Positions 8,656-18,518 of a DNA stretch of 64,000 nucleotides are shown piece by piece. Numbering within the stretch: the first letter of the stretch is position 1; each line of letters begins with the position of its first letter. This DNA is from an uncultured Eubacteriales bacterium (GTDB taxonomy: Bacteria > Bacillota > Clostridia > Lachnospirales > Lachnospiraceae): positions 1 to 64,000 of the forward strand of contig OMZX01000001.1 of the NCBI GenBank assembly GCA_900315665.1, in the 5' to 3' direction. Both the position numbers and the translations under genes were made by a program. The notes beneath the pieces are model-generated. The model was not told the origin of the DNA. It was given only the letters and a program-made list of their open reading frames with translations, and searched no databases.

Positions 8656-8684
8656 ATTATATATTCTTGCGCGCGGAGTGTCAA
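8656..8684 (-). promoter_or_regulatory. Consensus promoter of hup-rqcP-divIC
   Basis: Minus-strand TTGACA, 17-nt spacer, TATAAT: a perfect sigma-A promoter. A perfect 8-bp inverted repeat AGCGCGTA-TT-TACGCGCT (8690-8707) lies 5 bp upstream of the -35 box and could be an operator. Confidence 0.88.
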
Positions 8685-8744
8685 CCGAGAGCGCGTATTT
8701 ACGCGCTTTTCGGGCACATATGCGTTTTCTATAGACATAAGTGT

Positions 8745-8815
8745 TTCGGGAGGCGGAAGTGATCCGGCCGATGGCATTTGAATGCTATCGGCCGGACCAC
8801 TTCCGCCTCCCGGAA
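8745..8815. repeat. Long intergenic hairpin H1, next to the mfd stop
   Basis: Inverted repeat of about 33 bp with few mismatches around a GCATTTGAATGC centre (8774-8785), 11 nt after the mfd stop. There is no U-run on the mfd side. Its 22-nt centre (8769-8790) is identical, in reverse complement, to the centre of hairpin H2 at 49951-50044, although the stems differ. Confidence 0.85.
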
Positions 8816-8826
8816 CGATTTTTACC

Positions 8827-11800
8827 TCAGCCAAGTATCAGCCGGCGGAGCACTGCTTCGCAGGTCTTCATCGTGTCGGGAAGCTGCTCTGGCTTTGCAT
8901 GGGCGGACTGACGATACACGAGCATTGGCTTCGCGCCGCTTGAGAAGCGGAGCTGTCCTTGTGCTTCACGGACAAGCTTCGGAAGCTCTGTAACATTGAT
9001 CTCCGCCTGCGGGTAGAACATGACGCGGAAGCTTCCTCGCGTAATATTTACTTCAGTCACATAAGCCTTATGTGCGATCGCCCGGAGGTGTGCGATGCCT
9101 AACAGGTTCTCACAGGGCTTCGGAAGCTCGCCGAAGCGGTCGGTCAGTTCATCCTGCATATCCATATAATCTTCATCGTTGGTAATGGCGCTGATTCTCT
9201 TATAAATGTCAAGCTTCTCGGACTCGTCCTGGATATAACTGTCCGGGATAAAGGCATCAATCTCACACTCCACCTGTGTATCGAAGGATGGTCCTTCTAC
9301 CGCTTCGCCCTTTTCCTCCTGCACGGCTGTATTTAAGAGCTTACAGTAAAGGTCATAGCCGACTGCTTCCATGTGGCCGTGCTGCTCGGCACCGAGCACA
9401 TTGCCGGCGCCACGGATTTCAAGATCCCGCATGGCGATCTTGATGCCGGAGCCAAGCTGGGTGAATTCCTTGATGGCCTTCAGCCGCTTCTCTGATTCTT
9501 CACTAAGCATCTTTCCCCGCCGATACATGAGAAAAGCATACGCCGTCCGGTTCGACCGGCCGACCCGGCCTCGGAGCTGATACAGCTGGGATAGCCCCAT
9601 TCGATCGGCATCCTGGATGATCAGAGTATTCGCATTCGGAATGTCGAGACCTGTTTCTATAATCGTGGTGGATACCAGCACATCAATTTCACCGTTCACA
9701 AACTGAAGCATGATATCCTCAAGCTGGTTTTCCGACATCTGGCCATGCGCATAGGCTACCCGCGCATCGGGGCAGAGCTTCTGGACATGCGCCGCAATCT
9801 CCGCGATGCTGCCGACCCGGTTATGCACATAATATACCTGTCCCTGACGGGCAAGCTCCCGGCTGATGGCCTCCCGGACCAGCTCATCATTATATTCCAT
9901 GACATAGGTCTGGATCGGTACGCGGTCCATCGGCGGCTCCTCGAGCACGGACATATCCCGGATACCGACAAGCGACATATGCAGGGTCCTTGGTATCGGC
10001 GTCGCCGTCAGCGTCAGAACATCAACATTCTTCTTAAGATCTTTAATTCTTTCCTTATGTGTCACACCAAACCGCTGTTCCTCGTCGACGACGAGCAGCC
10101 CGAGATCCTTGAAATGCACATCCTTCGATAGAAGTCTGTGTGTCCCGACGACGATATCCACCTGCCCGTTCTCGAGATCATGCACAGTCTTTTTCATCTG
10201 CTGCGGTGTCCGGAAGCGGCAAAGAAGATCCACCTTCACCGGGAAGTTTTTCATTCGTTCCTGGAACGTATTATAGATCTGCTGCGCAAGAATCGTCGTC
10301 GGCACGAGATAGGCCACCTGCTTCGAATCCTGCACCGCCTTAAACGCTGCTCTCAGGGCAATCTCCGTCTTACCATAACCGACATCGCCGCAGATCAGCC
10401 GGTCCATGATCTTATGACTCTCCATGTCGTCCTTTGTGGCTTCGATGGCAAGCGTCTGATCCGCTGTCTCCTCATACGGAAACATCTCTTCAAATTCCTT
10501 CTGCCACACCGTGTCCGTGCTAAATTTGAAGCCGGATTCCTTCTGCCGTGCCGCATAAATCCGGACGAGATCCCGTGCGATCTCCTTGACCGCATGCTGC
10601 ACACGGGAACGCGTCTTCTGCCAGTCCGTACCATTCAGCTTATTCAGCTTCGGCGCCTTCGCTTCCTTCCCGGCATACTTCTGGATACCCTCGAGCCTGG
10701 TCGCCGGCAGATACAGATTCCCGCCATCGCCATACTCAATCTTGATATAGTCCTTCTCGACGCCCTCCGTCGTGATACGCTCGATCCCGCGGTAAATGCC
10801 GATGCCATGGTCCTCGTGTACGACATAATCACCCGGCGTCAGTTCTTCAAGCTTCGCGATCTTCTGCCCGTCGAGCTTCTTCTGCTTCCGTTTCCGCTTG
10901 ACCTCGTTCTGATTTCCGAACATATCGCCTTCGGTCAGCACCACGAACTTCTCCGCCGGTACCTGATAACCGCTGTTTAAGAAACCATACAGCACCTGCA
11001 CCGCGCCCTTATCCTCCTCGGACGCCTTCTGATTTTCATCCGGACAATATGCACGAATGTCATACTCCCGGAGATTCTGCGCAAGCCGCGAGGCTCTCGT
11101 CCGGGACGGGCTTAAAAGAATGATCCTGTATTTTTCCTTCTGCCATGCCTTCAGATCCTTAATCAAAAGCTCGAAGCCGGATTTATACGGTGTCACCTCC
11201 GTCGTCTCGAAATGGACCAGCTTCTTTACATCGATACACGACAGATTGTTCCCCAGTGTACTGAAAGCCACCGTCCTCCCGGTATCAAGCCTCTCCATCA
11301 CCTGATCCGCACTATAGATCAGCTTATCCGGATCCTTACCCGCTTCCTCCTCGCTAATGCCTACACCTGCTGCCTTCTTCCGTGCAGCTTCCTCTGTCCT
11401 TCGGTCAAAGCTCTCCCGGAACTCATCTTCGACTGCCTTACCACGTTCCTTAAGCCTGTCCGGTTCGTCCAGAAAAAGGATGGTCTTCTCATCAAAATAA
11501 TCGAGAAGACTCACTTCTCGGTTTTCCTCCTGCGAATTCCGCGCCTTATCCGTCGCCGGATAAATATCAATCGACTCAAGTGTTTCCTGCGAGCGTTGTG
11601 AAGCCACATCAAAGGTACGAAGGTTATCCACCTCCGTGTCCCAGAATTCCACACGAACCGGGTTTTCCACATTAAACGGGAAGATATCCACGAGGCCGCC
11701 ACGGACCGCATATTCTCCCATGGCTGAAACTTCTGATGCACGTTCGAAGCCAAGCTTCGACAGCTTCAGATTCAGTGCCTCAAGCTCGATGACCATTCCG

Positions 11801-12240
11801 GGCCGGATCGTCAGCACCGCCTCTGTGAAGGTCTCCCGTCCGAGCACCTTATCCATCAGTGCATCGATTGTCGTCACGATGACGCCGCCCCGATCCTCGA
11901 GAATATGCCGGAGTACCTCAACCCGCTGCCGTGTGAGAAGCGTCCCCTGTGTATCCGCCTGATAAAACAGAAAATCCTTCGCCGGATAAAACCACGCCGC
12001 CTCTCCGAAGCCATGAAGATCCCGAACAAAACGCTTGCCGGAAGCTTCATCCTTCACGACAAACAGCTTCCAACCAGTCCCCGATGCCCCTTTCACATCA
12101 TCCATACTGACAGCCGAAAGCAGCTGCGTCTTCGCCGGATCAACCGCACCTGTCACTGCCACTGGCCCTTTTCCATGCCGCACATCCGAAAGCAGTGTCT
12201 CATATTCTTTGGTTCCTTCAAAAGGATTGAAAATTCCCAT
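8827..12240 (-). CDS. mfd: Transcription-repair coupling factor
   Basis: 1137 aa, full length. It removes RNA polymerase stalled at DNA lesions and recruits UvrA. N-terminal UvrB-like modules, then an RNA-polymerase-interacting domain (about 455-550, with GDYVVHEDHGIGIYRG), then the RecG-like helicase with GDVGYGKTEIA (about 617-627), DEEQ (about 717) and TATPIPRTLH, then a C-terminal TRCF domain. It starts 15 nt after the pth stop, so pth-mfd is an operon, the order found across Firmicutes. Confidence 0.97.
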   Translation of the reverse strand: MGIFNPFEGTKEYETLLSDVRHGKGPVAVTGAVDPAKTQLLSAVSMDDVKGASGTGWKLFVVKDEASGKRFVRDLHGFGEAAWFYPAKDFLFYQADTQGTLLTRQRVEVLRHILEDRGGVIVTTIDALMDKVLGRETFTEAVLTIRPGMVIELEALNLKLSKLGFERASEVSAMGEYAVRGGLVDIFPFNVENPVRVEFWDTEVDNLRTFDVASQRSQETLESIDIYPATDKARNSQEENREVSLLDYFDEKTILFLDEPDRLKERGKAVEDEFRESFDRRTEEAARKKAAGVGISEEEAGKDPDKLIYSADQVMERLDTGRTVAFSTLGNNLSCIDVKKLVHFETTEVTPYKSGFELLIKDLKAWQKEKYRIILLSPSRTRASRLAQNLREYDIRAYCPDENQKASEEDKGAVQVLYGFLNSGYQVPAEKFVVLTEGDMFGNQNEVKRKRKQKKLDGQKIAKLEELTPGDYVVHEDHGIGIYRGIERITTEGVEKDYIKIEYGDGGNLYLPATRLEGIQKYAGKEAKAPKLNKLNGTDWQKTRSRVQHAVKEIARDLVRIYAARQKESGFKFSTDTVWQKEFEEMFPYEETADQTLAIEATKDDMESHKIMDRLICGDVGYGKTEIALRAAFKAVQDSKQVAYLVPTTILAQQIYNTFQERMKNFPVKVDLLCRFRTPQQMKKTVHDLENGQVDIVVGTHRLLSKDVHFKDLGLLVVDEEQRFGVTHKERIKDLKKNVDVLTLTATPIPRTLHMSLVGIRDMSVLEEPPMDRVPIQTYVMEYNDELVREAISRELARQGQVYYVHNRVGSIAEIAAHVQKLCPDARVAYAHGQMSENQLEDIMLQFVNGEIDVLVSTTIIETGLDIPNANTLIIQDADRMGLSQLYQLRGRVGRSNRTAYAFLMYRRGKMLSEESEKRLKAIKEFTQLGSGIKIAMRDLEIRGAGNVLGAEQHGHMEAVGYDLYCKLLNTAVQEEKGEAVEGPSFDTQVECEIDAFIPDSYIQDESEKLDIYKRISAITNDEDYMDMQDELTDRFGELPKPCENLLGIAHLRAIAHKAYVTEVNITRGSFRVMFYPQAEINVTELPKLVREAQGQLRFSSGAKPMLVYRQSAHAKPEQLPDTMKTCEAVLRRLILG

Positions 12241-12255
12241 AAATTACCGACTCCG

Positions 12256-12831
12256 TCACTCAGCCTTCTTCCGATTATATATATTTTCCGCATGCTCGAC
12301 ACCATTCTTCACAATATCAAGCACAGCATCCGCCGCTTCCTTATAGGCAGTCTCCATAAGCTTCTGGTCATCAGCCGAAAACTTAGACAGCACATGATCC
12401 GCCAGATCCATATACGAAGGCTTCATACCGACACCGACCCGCACCCGCGGAAACTGATCTGACCCGACACAGGCAATGATCGACTTTAACCCATTGTGGC
12501 CGCCCGCAGAACCACTCGGCCGGATCCGGAGACGTCCCACATCGAGATTGATATCATCCGAACAGATAATAATATGATCAGCCGGTATCTTATAGAAATT
12601 ACTCATCGGCCCGACACTTTGCCCCGACTCATTCATATACGTCATCGGCTTTAAGAGAATAAGCTGCTCCCCTTCATAATTCGTCTTCGCATAAGCCCCG
12701 TTAAATTTCGTCTCCGAAAGCCCCTGGACCCCGAGCTTCTCCATCAACGCATCAATCACCGCAAAGCCCGTATTATGCCGCGTCCCCACATACTTCCTCT
12801 CCGGATTCCCCAGCCCAACAATCAGATACAT
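12256..12831 (-). CDS. pth: Peptidyl-tRNA hydrolase
   Basis: 191 aa. It frees tRNA from prematurely released peptidyl-tRNA. VGLGNPERKY and the catalytic H19 in TRHNTG are present, as are KPMTYMNESGQSV, DDINLDVGRLRIR and GSAGGHNGLKSI. It lies directly upstream of mfd. Confidence 0.96.
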   Translation of the reverse strand: MYLIVGLGNPERKYVGTRHNTGFAVIDALMEKLGVQGLSETKFNGAYAKTNYEGEQLILLKPMTYMNESGQSVGPMSNFYKIPADHIIICSDDINLDVGRLRIRPSGSAGGHNGLKSIIACVGSDQFPRVRVGVGMKPSYMDLADHVLSKFSADDQKLMETAYKEAADAVLDIVKNGVEHAENIYNRKKAE

Positions 12832-12933
12832 ATAGCCTCCAATCTATTTTTAAACATACACAAACGGGGCATGCCGCATAAAACAGCACTCCCCACATCG
12901 TTTATTATTTCTGTTGAGCTTTTATTCTAGCAC

Positions 12934-12969
12934 AAAAAAAGAACTGTCGCACTATGGTACGACAGTTCT
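12934..12969 (-). terminator. Terminator after spoVG
   Basis: Minus-strand AGAACTGTCG and CGACAGTTCT arms followed by TTTTTTTG, just past the spoVG stop. Confidence 0.9.
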
Positions 12970-12975
12970 GAAATT

Positions 12976-13245
12976 TTACTCTTCGGAATCCCCAATCTCG
13001 TTCCGGTACTTCTCTAGAATCGCTGACTGCATGCTATCCCGAAGCTCTGTCTTGATCGGATGTGCAATATCCCGATACTCTCCGTCACTTGTCTTCCGCG
13101 ACGGCATCGCGATGAAAAGTCCCTTTGCACCCTCCAGTACCTTAATATCATGCACGACAAATTCATTGTCAAAGGTTACCGAAGCGACAGCCTTAATCTT
13201 GCCGTTGCGCTCGGATTTCCGGATCCTTATATCCGTGATCTGCAT
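12976..13245 (-). CDS. spoVG: SpoVG family regulator
   Basis: 89 aa. The whole SpoVG domain is visible ([45 protein letters not shown]). The family binds RNA and DNA and regulates cell-surface, capsule and division functions; it is also widespread in non-sporulating Firmicutes, so it does not prove sporulation. It lies 20 nt after glgD and is likely the last gene of a glgC-glgD-spoVG operon. Confidence 0.95.
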   Translation of the reverse strand: MQITDIRIRKSERNGKIKAVASVTFDNEFVVHDIKVLEGAKGLFIAMPSRKTSDGEYRDIAHPIKTELRDSMQSAILEKYRNEIGDSEE

Positions 13246-13265
13246 CTCTTCTGCCTCCTTACGGA

Positions 13266-14387
13266 TTACATCTGATAGCGATCATTCTTCTCGATGACGA
13301 TACGGATATTTTCCGGTGTACCGATATACGTCGTATTGGCACGAATCGTATCACGGCTCTCTACGATACAGTTCTCGATGACGGTGTTGTCACCGATATA
13401 AACATCGTTCAGAATGATGGAATTCTTGATCACGCAATTGTTGCCTACATAAACCTTACGGAACAGAATGGAGTTCTCCACCGTACCATTAATGATACAG
13501 CCACTGGCAAGAAGTGAATTCTTGACGGAACTGTCCGGATTGTACTTTGCAGGCGGATTATCCTCAAGTCTCGTATAGATGAGCGGCTGCTGACGGAAGA
13601 AGAAGTCACGGACATCTCTCCGGAGAAATGCCATATTTGTCTTATAATACGACTCTACGGATGCGATATTTGCCCAATAGGTATTAAGCTTATAGCCGTA
13701 AATCTTCTTAACATTCTTGTACCGTACGAGGATGTCCTGTACGAGATCTACACGATCCTCTTCATGCGCCTGCTCAAGAAGCTCAATGAGATGACGTCTC
13801 CGAATGACATAAATACCACAGGAAATGGTATTCGCATCCGTCTGAAGTGGCTTCTCCTCGAAGTCGACGATCCGCTGATCATCGTTCATCTTGACACAGC
13901 CGAAGCGGGATGCGTCGTCACCGCTGTCCAGTGTCTTGACAACGACTGTGATATCAGCCTTCTTCTCGATATGGAACTCGAGAACCTTGCCATAATCCAG
14001 CTTATAGATACCATCACCACTTGCGATGATGACATATGGTTCATGCGATTCCTTCAGAAATGTAATATTCTGATAAAGTGCATCTGCTGTGCCGCGGAAC
14101 CAGTCACTGTGCTCCGCTGTAATGGTCGGTGTATAGGTATAGAGACCGCCCTGCTTACGGCCGAAATCCCACCATTTCGAGGAGGAAAGATGCTGGTTCA
14201 GAGATCTTGAGTTGTACTGTGTCAGTACAGCAACCTTCTGAACATGTGAATTTGACATGTTTGAAAGAGAAAAATCGATAGCCCGGAAGGAACCCGCGAT
14301 CGGCATCGCCGCGATCGCACGCTTGTTAGAAAGCTCCTTCATCCGTTTGTTGTTGCCGCCCGCTAAAATGATACCTATTGCTCTCAT
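13266..14387 (-). CDS. glgD: Glucose-1-phosphate adenylyltransferase, GlgD subunit
   Basis: 373 aa. Nucleotidyltransferase fold ([22 protein letters not shown]) followed by a left-handed beta-helix C-terminus ([22 protein letters not shown]). GlgD differs from GlgC in the signature, keeping AGG but lacking the G-GSRL loop; in Firmicutes it forms a heterotetramer with GlgC and is thought to be the regulatory or weakly catalytic subunit. It overlaps glgC by 4 bp (ATGA), so translation is coupled. Confidence 0.93.
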   Translation of the reverse strand: MRAIGIILAGGNNKRMKELSNKRAIAAMPIAGSFRAIDFSLSNMSNSHVQKVAVLTQYNSRSLNQHLSSSKWWDFGRKQGGLYTYTPTITAEHSDWFRGTADALYQNITFLKESHEPYVIIASGDGIYKLDYGKVLEFHIEKKADITVVVKTLDSGDDASRFGCVKMNDDQRIVDFEEKPLQTDANTISCGIYVIRRRHLIELLEQAHEEDRVDLVQDILVRYKNVKKIYGYKLNTYWANIASVESYYKTNMAFLRRDVRDFFFRQQPLIYTRLEDNPPAKYNPDSSVKNSLLASGCIINGTVENSILFRKVYVGNNCVIKNSIILNDVYIGDNTVIENCIVESRDTIRANTTYIGTPENIRIVIEKNDRYQM

Positions 14388-15658
14388 ACCGTTGTAGCCT
14401 CCTTAATGATGGCTCCACCGCTCGGGAGTGATCCATCAGGATAATCTCCAGCTTCGGTAACACCATAGATTGCTGTATTTCTTCCGATCTTGACATTGTC
14501 CGGAATGATTGAATTCTCACCGATAGTGGCAAGGTCTGCGTTATAAACGCGGGCATCATAGGTAGACGGTGCGAACTCGCCGACACCGACTTCGCAGTTC
14601 GAGCCAATGACGACATTCTCTGCGATGATTCCCTTATCAATCTTCGTGCCCGATCCAATCGTCGAATTAGACATAATGATGGAATCCGTCACGACGGCGC
14701 CCTCTTCGATCGTTACACCTTCACCGATGACAGAGTTATGTACCTCACCGAAGATCTCACAGCCCTCGGCCACAAGCGAACGCTCAACCTTTGCCTTATC
14801 CGAGATAAACTGCGGCGCAGCGTTCTCTGTCTTCGTATAGATCTTCCAGTATTCCTCATAGAGATTGAACTCCGGAATGATCGCGACGAGCTCCATGTTG
14901 GACTGCCAGTAGGACTGCAGTGTTCCTACATCCTTCCAGTAGCCATTGAACTCATAGGCATAGATCTTCTTTCCGCCATTAAAGAAATATGGAATAATAT
15001 GCTTACCGAAATCCTCGCCCGGCACATCCTTATTTGCGATCAGTGCTGCACGAAGAAGCTTCCAGTTGAAGATATAGATACCCATCGAAGCAAGATTTGA
15101 CTTCGGCTCCTTCGGCTTCTCCTGGAAATCAATGATGCGGTTATTCTCGTCGGTAACGGTAATACCAAACCGGCTTGCTTCCTCCATCGGAACCGGCATA
15201 GAAGCAATGGTTACATCAGCGCCCATTGCCTTATGGTATTCGAGCATAATCTCATAATCCATCTTGTAGATATGGTCGCCCGAAAGAATCAGAACATAGT
15301 CAGGATCATATGTATCGATATACGCTATGTTCTGGTAAATTGCATTCGCTGTACCGGAATACCAGTCAGAGCCCTTCTGCGACTCATACGGCTGGAGAAC
15401 GGAGACACCGCCACGGTTACGGTCGAGATCCCATGGAATACCGATGCCGATGTGTGCATTAAGACGAAGAGGCTGATACTGGGTCAGTACACCGACGGTA
15501 TCAACACCAGAGTTAATGCAGTTCGAAAGAGGGAAGTCAATAATCTTGTACTTTCCTCCGAACGATACGGCTGGCTTTGCAACATTTTTTGTGAGAACAC
15601 CAAGACGAGAGCCCTGGCCGCCTGCCAAAAGCATGGCGATCATTTCTTTTTTAATCAC
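14384..15658 (-). CDS. glgC: Glucose-1-phosphate adenylyltransferase, GlgC subunit
   Basis: 424 aa. It makes ADP-glucose from ATP and glucose-1-phosphate for glycogen synthesis. [22 protein letters not shown] binding loop, [22 protein letters not shown] and a C-terminal beta-helix are present. A GTG start is chosen because GAGGTGAT lies just before it; the internal ATG at 15643 lacks a ribosome site. Glycogen synthase and branching enzyme are not in this window. Confidence 0.95.
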   Translation of the reverse strand: MIKKEMIAMLLAGGQGSRLGVLTKNVAKPAVSFGGKYKIIDFPLSNCINSGVDTVGVLTQYQPLRLNAHIGIGIPWDLDRNRGGVSVLQPYESQKGSDWYSGTANAIYQNIAYIDTYDPDYVLILSGDHIYKMDYEIMLEYHKAMGADVTIASMPVPMEEASRFGITVTDENNRIIDFQEKPKEPKSNLASMGIYIFNWKLLRAALIANKDVPGEDFGKHIIPYFFNGGKKIYAYEFNGYWKDVGTLQSYWQSNMELVAIIPEFNLYEEYWKIYTKTENAAPQFISDKAKVERSLVAEGCEIFGEVHNSVIGEGVTIEEGAVVTDSIIMSNSTIGSGTKIDKGIIAENVVIGSNCEVGVGEFAPSTYDARVYNADLATIGENSIIPDNVKIGRNTAIYGVTEAGDYPDGSLPSGGAIIKEATTV

Positions 15659-15707
15659 GTCATCACCTCATGTCCAACTAGCTGTGTGGAAAGTTTTTGA
15701 TATGTAC

Positions 15708-15736
15708 AGTATACCACGTAATTATTTTTCTGTTAA
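15708..15736 (-). promoter_or_regulatory. Promoter of glgC-glgD-spoVG
   Basis: Minus-strand TTAACA, 17-nt spacer, TATACT, 50 nt before glgC. Confidence 0.7.
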
Positions 15737-15833
15737 TCCGGCATGATGAATTTTATACATAAATTTTGAATTTTGTTTTTATTATTTATGCAATTTTTTC
15801 GTAAAGTTTATGGAAACTCCTTTTTCTTGCACG

Positions 15834-15862
15834 TTGAAATGAGTCGTTTTTTCAAGTATAAT
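15834..15862 (+). promoter_or_regulatory. Promoter of asnS
   Basis: TTGAAA, 17-nt spacer, TATAAT. The leader to the asnS start is only about 58 nt, too short for a T-box; it contains a small CTGTCG/CGACAG hairpin (15880-15901). Confidence 0.75.
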
Positions 15863-15926
15863 TTTTCTTTAGTTTAGGCTGTCGGGTCAGTGCCGCGACA
15901 GTTGAATTTACAAGAAGGGGAACATT

Positions 15927-17315
15927 ATGGAGATACTTACCTTACGGGAAATTTTTAAAAACAAGGAGTCTTTTTACGGAAAGGCTGTCGAGATTGCCGG
16001 CTGGGTTCGTTCGAATCGTGATTCAAAGGCCTTCGGCTTCTTAGTCATTTCTGACGGCACCTTCTTTACACCGATTCAGGTGGTTTATCATGATACCATG
16101 TCAAATTTCCAGGAAGCCTGCAAGCTCGGCGTCGGCACAGCTGTCATCGTAAAGGGTCAGCTCGTCGCAACACCGGAGGCAAAGCAGCCGTTTGAGGTAC
16201 AGGCAACAGAGATTTCTGTCGAGGGCGCAGCGGGCTCTGATTATCCGCTCCAGAAGAAGCGTCATACGATGGAATATCTTCGTACGATGACGCACCTTCG
16301 TCCACGGACGAATACCTTCCAGGCTGTATTCCGTGTTCGCTCACTGATCGCCTACGCGATTCATATTTTCTTCCAGGAGCGGGGCTTCGTTTATGTACAC
16401 ACACCGCTCATCACGGCCTCTGATGCAGAGGGTGCCGGTGAGATGTTCCAGGTGACGACATTGCCACTTGAAAATGTCCCGATGGCGGACGGCGCTGTAG
16501 ATTATTCCAAGGATTTCTTTAACAAGAAAACCTCTCTGACGGTTTCCGGGCAGCTCAATGGCGAAACCTTCGCCCAGGCCTTCCGTAATATTTACACCTT
16601 CGGTCCGACCTTCCGTGCTGAGAATTCAAACACACAGCGTCATGCCGCAGAGTTCTGGATGATTGAGCCGGAAATCGCATATGCGGATCTCGATGACGTC
16701 ATCGCGCTTGAGGAGGACATGCTGAAGTTCATGATCTCCTATGTGCTTGAGAATGCGCCTGAGGAGATGGCCTTCTTAAACCAGTATGTCGACAAGGGAC
16801 TGCTGGATCGTCTCAACCATGTCGTAAACTCTCAGTTCGGCCGTGTTACCTATACAGAGGCTGTCAAGCTTCTCGAGGAGCACAACGACGAGTTTGATTA
16901 CAAGGTTTCCTGGGGTGTGGATCTCCAGACGGAGCATGAGCGGTATCTTACAGAAAAGATCTTCAAGCGTCCGGTATTTGTAACCGATTATCCGAAGGAG
17001 ATCAAGGCCTTCTACATGAAGCTGAATCCGGACGGAAAGACGGTAGCTGCTGTCGATTGTCTCGTTCCGGGCATCGGCGAGATCATGGGCGGCTCACAGC
17101 GTGAGGAGGATTATGATAAGCTTCTTAATCGTATGAAGGAGCTCGGCATGAACCTCGATCAGTACAAGTTCTATCTGGATCTTCGGAAATATGGCACAAC
17201 CCGTCACGGTGGCTTCGGTCTCGGCTTCGAGCGTGCTGTCATGTATATCACCGGCATGCAGAACATCCGTGATGTCCTTCCGTTCCCGCGTACCGTCGGA
17301 AACTGCGAGATCTGA
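15927..17315 (+). CDS. asnS: Asparaginyl-tRNA synthetase
   Basis: 462 aa, class II synthetase. N-terminal OB-fold anticodon-binding domain (about 15-115, [18 protein letters not shown]), then the catalytic domain with motif 2 [19 protein letters not shown] and motif 3 [26 protein letters not shown]. The AENSNT stretch is the asparaginyl, not aspartyl, signature. AAGGGG lies 7 nt before the ATG. Divergent from glgC. Confidence 0.97.
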   Translation: MEILTLREIFKNKESFYGKAVEIAGWVRSNRDSKAFGFLVISDGTFFTPIQVVYHDTMSNFQEACKLGVGTAVIVKGQLVATPEAKQPFEVQATEISVEGAAGSDYPLQKKRHTMEYLRTMTHLRPRTNTFQAVFRVRSLIAYAIHIFFQERGFVYVHTPLITASDAEGAGEMFQVTTLPLENVPMADGAVDYSKDFFNKKTSLTVSGQLNGETFAQAFRNIYTFGPTFRAENSNTQRHAAEFWMIEPEIAYADLDDVIALEEDMLKFMISYVLENAPEEMAFLNQYVDKGLLDRLNHVVNSQFGRVTYTEAVKLLEEHNDEFDYKVSWGVDLQTEHERYLTEKIFKRPVFVTDYPKEIKAFYMKLNPDGKTVAAVDCLVPGIGEIMGGSQREEDYDKLLNRMKELGMNLDQYKFYLDLRKYGTTRHGGFGLGFERAVMYITGMQNIRDVLPFPRTVGNCEI

Positions 17316-17327
17316 TCAGATTTTCTG

Positions 17328-17355
17328 AAAACCATGCCCTTAGGCATGGTTTTTA
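17328..17355 (+). terminator. Terminator after asnS
   Basis: ACCATGCC-CTTA-GGCATGGT followed by TTTTATTG. A second short hairpin GGCATCGC/GCGATGCC (17393-17410) follows in the leader of the next gene. Confidence 0.9.
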
Positions 17356-17435
17356 TTGTTATCCCGAAGCCTTAGCGGCGAGCGCGTTCAAGGGCATCGC
17401 TTGCGATGCCTTCTTATTCCTTTTGAGGTAATTTT

Positions 17436-18518
17436 ATGCGATTCATCCATACAGCAGATGTACATTGGGGGATGATGCCGGATGCTGACATGCCCTGGAG
17501 CAAGGACCGCTCGAATGATATCAAGGCTTCCTTCCGGCGGATCATCGATAAAGCCAGGGACACCAGTGCGGACTGTCTCTTCATCTCCGGCGATCTCTTT
17601 GATTTTCAGCCGATGAATAAGGACCTTAAAGAGCTGAATTATCTCTTTAGCTCCATCCCTGCCACGCATGTCGTCATTATATCGGGAGAGCATGACTATG
17701 TGAGTCCTAATTCGGCGCTTCTTAGCTTTAACTGGAGTCAGAACGTCCACTGGTTTCTTTCCGATCAGGTGGAAAGCATTTATTTCAGTGATATCAACAC
17801 CGAGGTATATGGTTTTTCCTATCATGCGAAAACGCTGACGGATACCGTGATTGACACGGTAAAGCCAGAGGATAACGGGCGGATCCATATTCTCCTTGCC
17901 CATGGCGGAGACCAGAATCATATGCCGGTAGACATCTCGACCTTGTCCGCACTGCCTTTTGACTATATTGCACTCGGGCACCTGAACAGTGCTGCGGAGA
18001 TCGAGACTGGCAAGATCATTTATCCGGGGTCACCAGAGGTTTTATCTTCGGAGGACGCTGGCGATCACGGTTATTATACCGGCGATATCAATCCGATTTC
18101 ACATCACATGGACCGTCTGACATTTGTTAAGAATACCGATGTCGACTATATCACCGTTGACAGCGCGATCAATCCGAAGACGACGGCGCTTTCGCTCCTG
18201 TCCCGGATCACACAGCGTATGAAAAAGTATGGAGATCAAAATATCTTCACGATCCGCATCACAGGTAAGCATTCGCCGGATACGGAGCTGGATCTCTCGA
18301 GTCTCCGAAACAATTACCGGATTCTCGAGTTTATCGATGAAAGTGAGCCGGACTATGATTTTTCTGAGATTTACCGGCAGCATCCGTCTGATATTATCGG
18401 CTTCTACATCCGGAAGCTGATGGGTGAGGATCCCTCCGCAATGAGTAACGTAGAGAAGCAGGCTCTGTATTATGGTATTCGCGCACTGCTTGAAAGGGAT
18501 AAGGAGAACAGAACATGA
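17436..18518 (+). CDS. Metallophosphoesterase, YhaO/SbcD-type nuclease
   Basis: 360 aa. Metal-binding motifs of the Mre11/SbcD family are visible: HTADVHWG (D, H), SGDLFD, SGEHDY (replacing GNHD) and ALGHLN. Family members are Mn-dependent DNA exo/endonucleases that act with an SMC-like ATPase. It overlaps the next gene by 4 bp, the usual partner arrangement; YhaO/YhaN of B. subtilis is the closest known pair. The role in DNA repair is inferred from the family. Confidence 0.85.
   Translation: MRFIHTADVHWGMMPDADMPWSKDRSNDIKASFRRIIDKARDTSADCLFISGDLFDFQPMNKDLKELNYLFSSIPATHVVIISGEHDYVSPNSALLSFNWSQNVHWFLSDQVESIYFSDINTEVYGFSYHAKTLTDTVIDTVKPEDNGRIHILLAHGGDQNHMPVDISTLSALPFDYIALGHLNSAAEIETGKIIYPGSPEVLSSEDAGDHGYYTGDINPISHHMDRLTFVKNTDVDYITVDSAINPKTTALSLLSRITQRMKKYGDQNIFTIRITGKHSPDTELDLSSLRNNYRILEFIDESEPDYDFSEIYRQHPSDIIGFYIRKLMGEDPSAMSNVEKQALYYGIRALLERDKENRT

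Noticed and set aside
10138..10980. 280-codon plus-strand frame
   Set aside because: Lies inside mfd on the other strand; arises from the codon bias of mfd.
12976..13245. SpoVG as proof of spore formation
   Set aside because: SpoVG is common in non-sporulating Firmicutes, and the sporulation genes of this region are missing.
15863..15926. T-box before asnS
   Set aside because: The leader is too short and has no T-box sequence; nothing T-box-like was seen before proS either.
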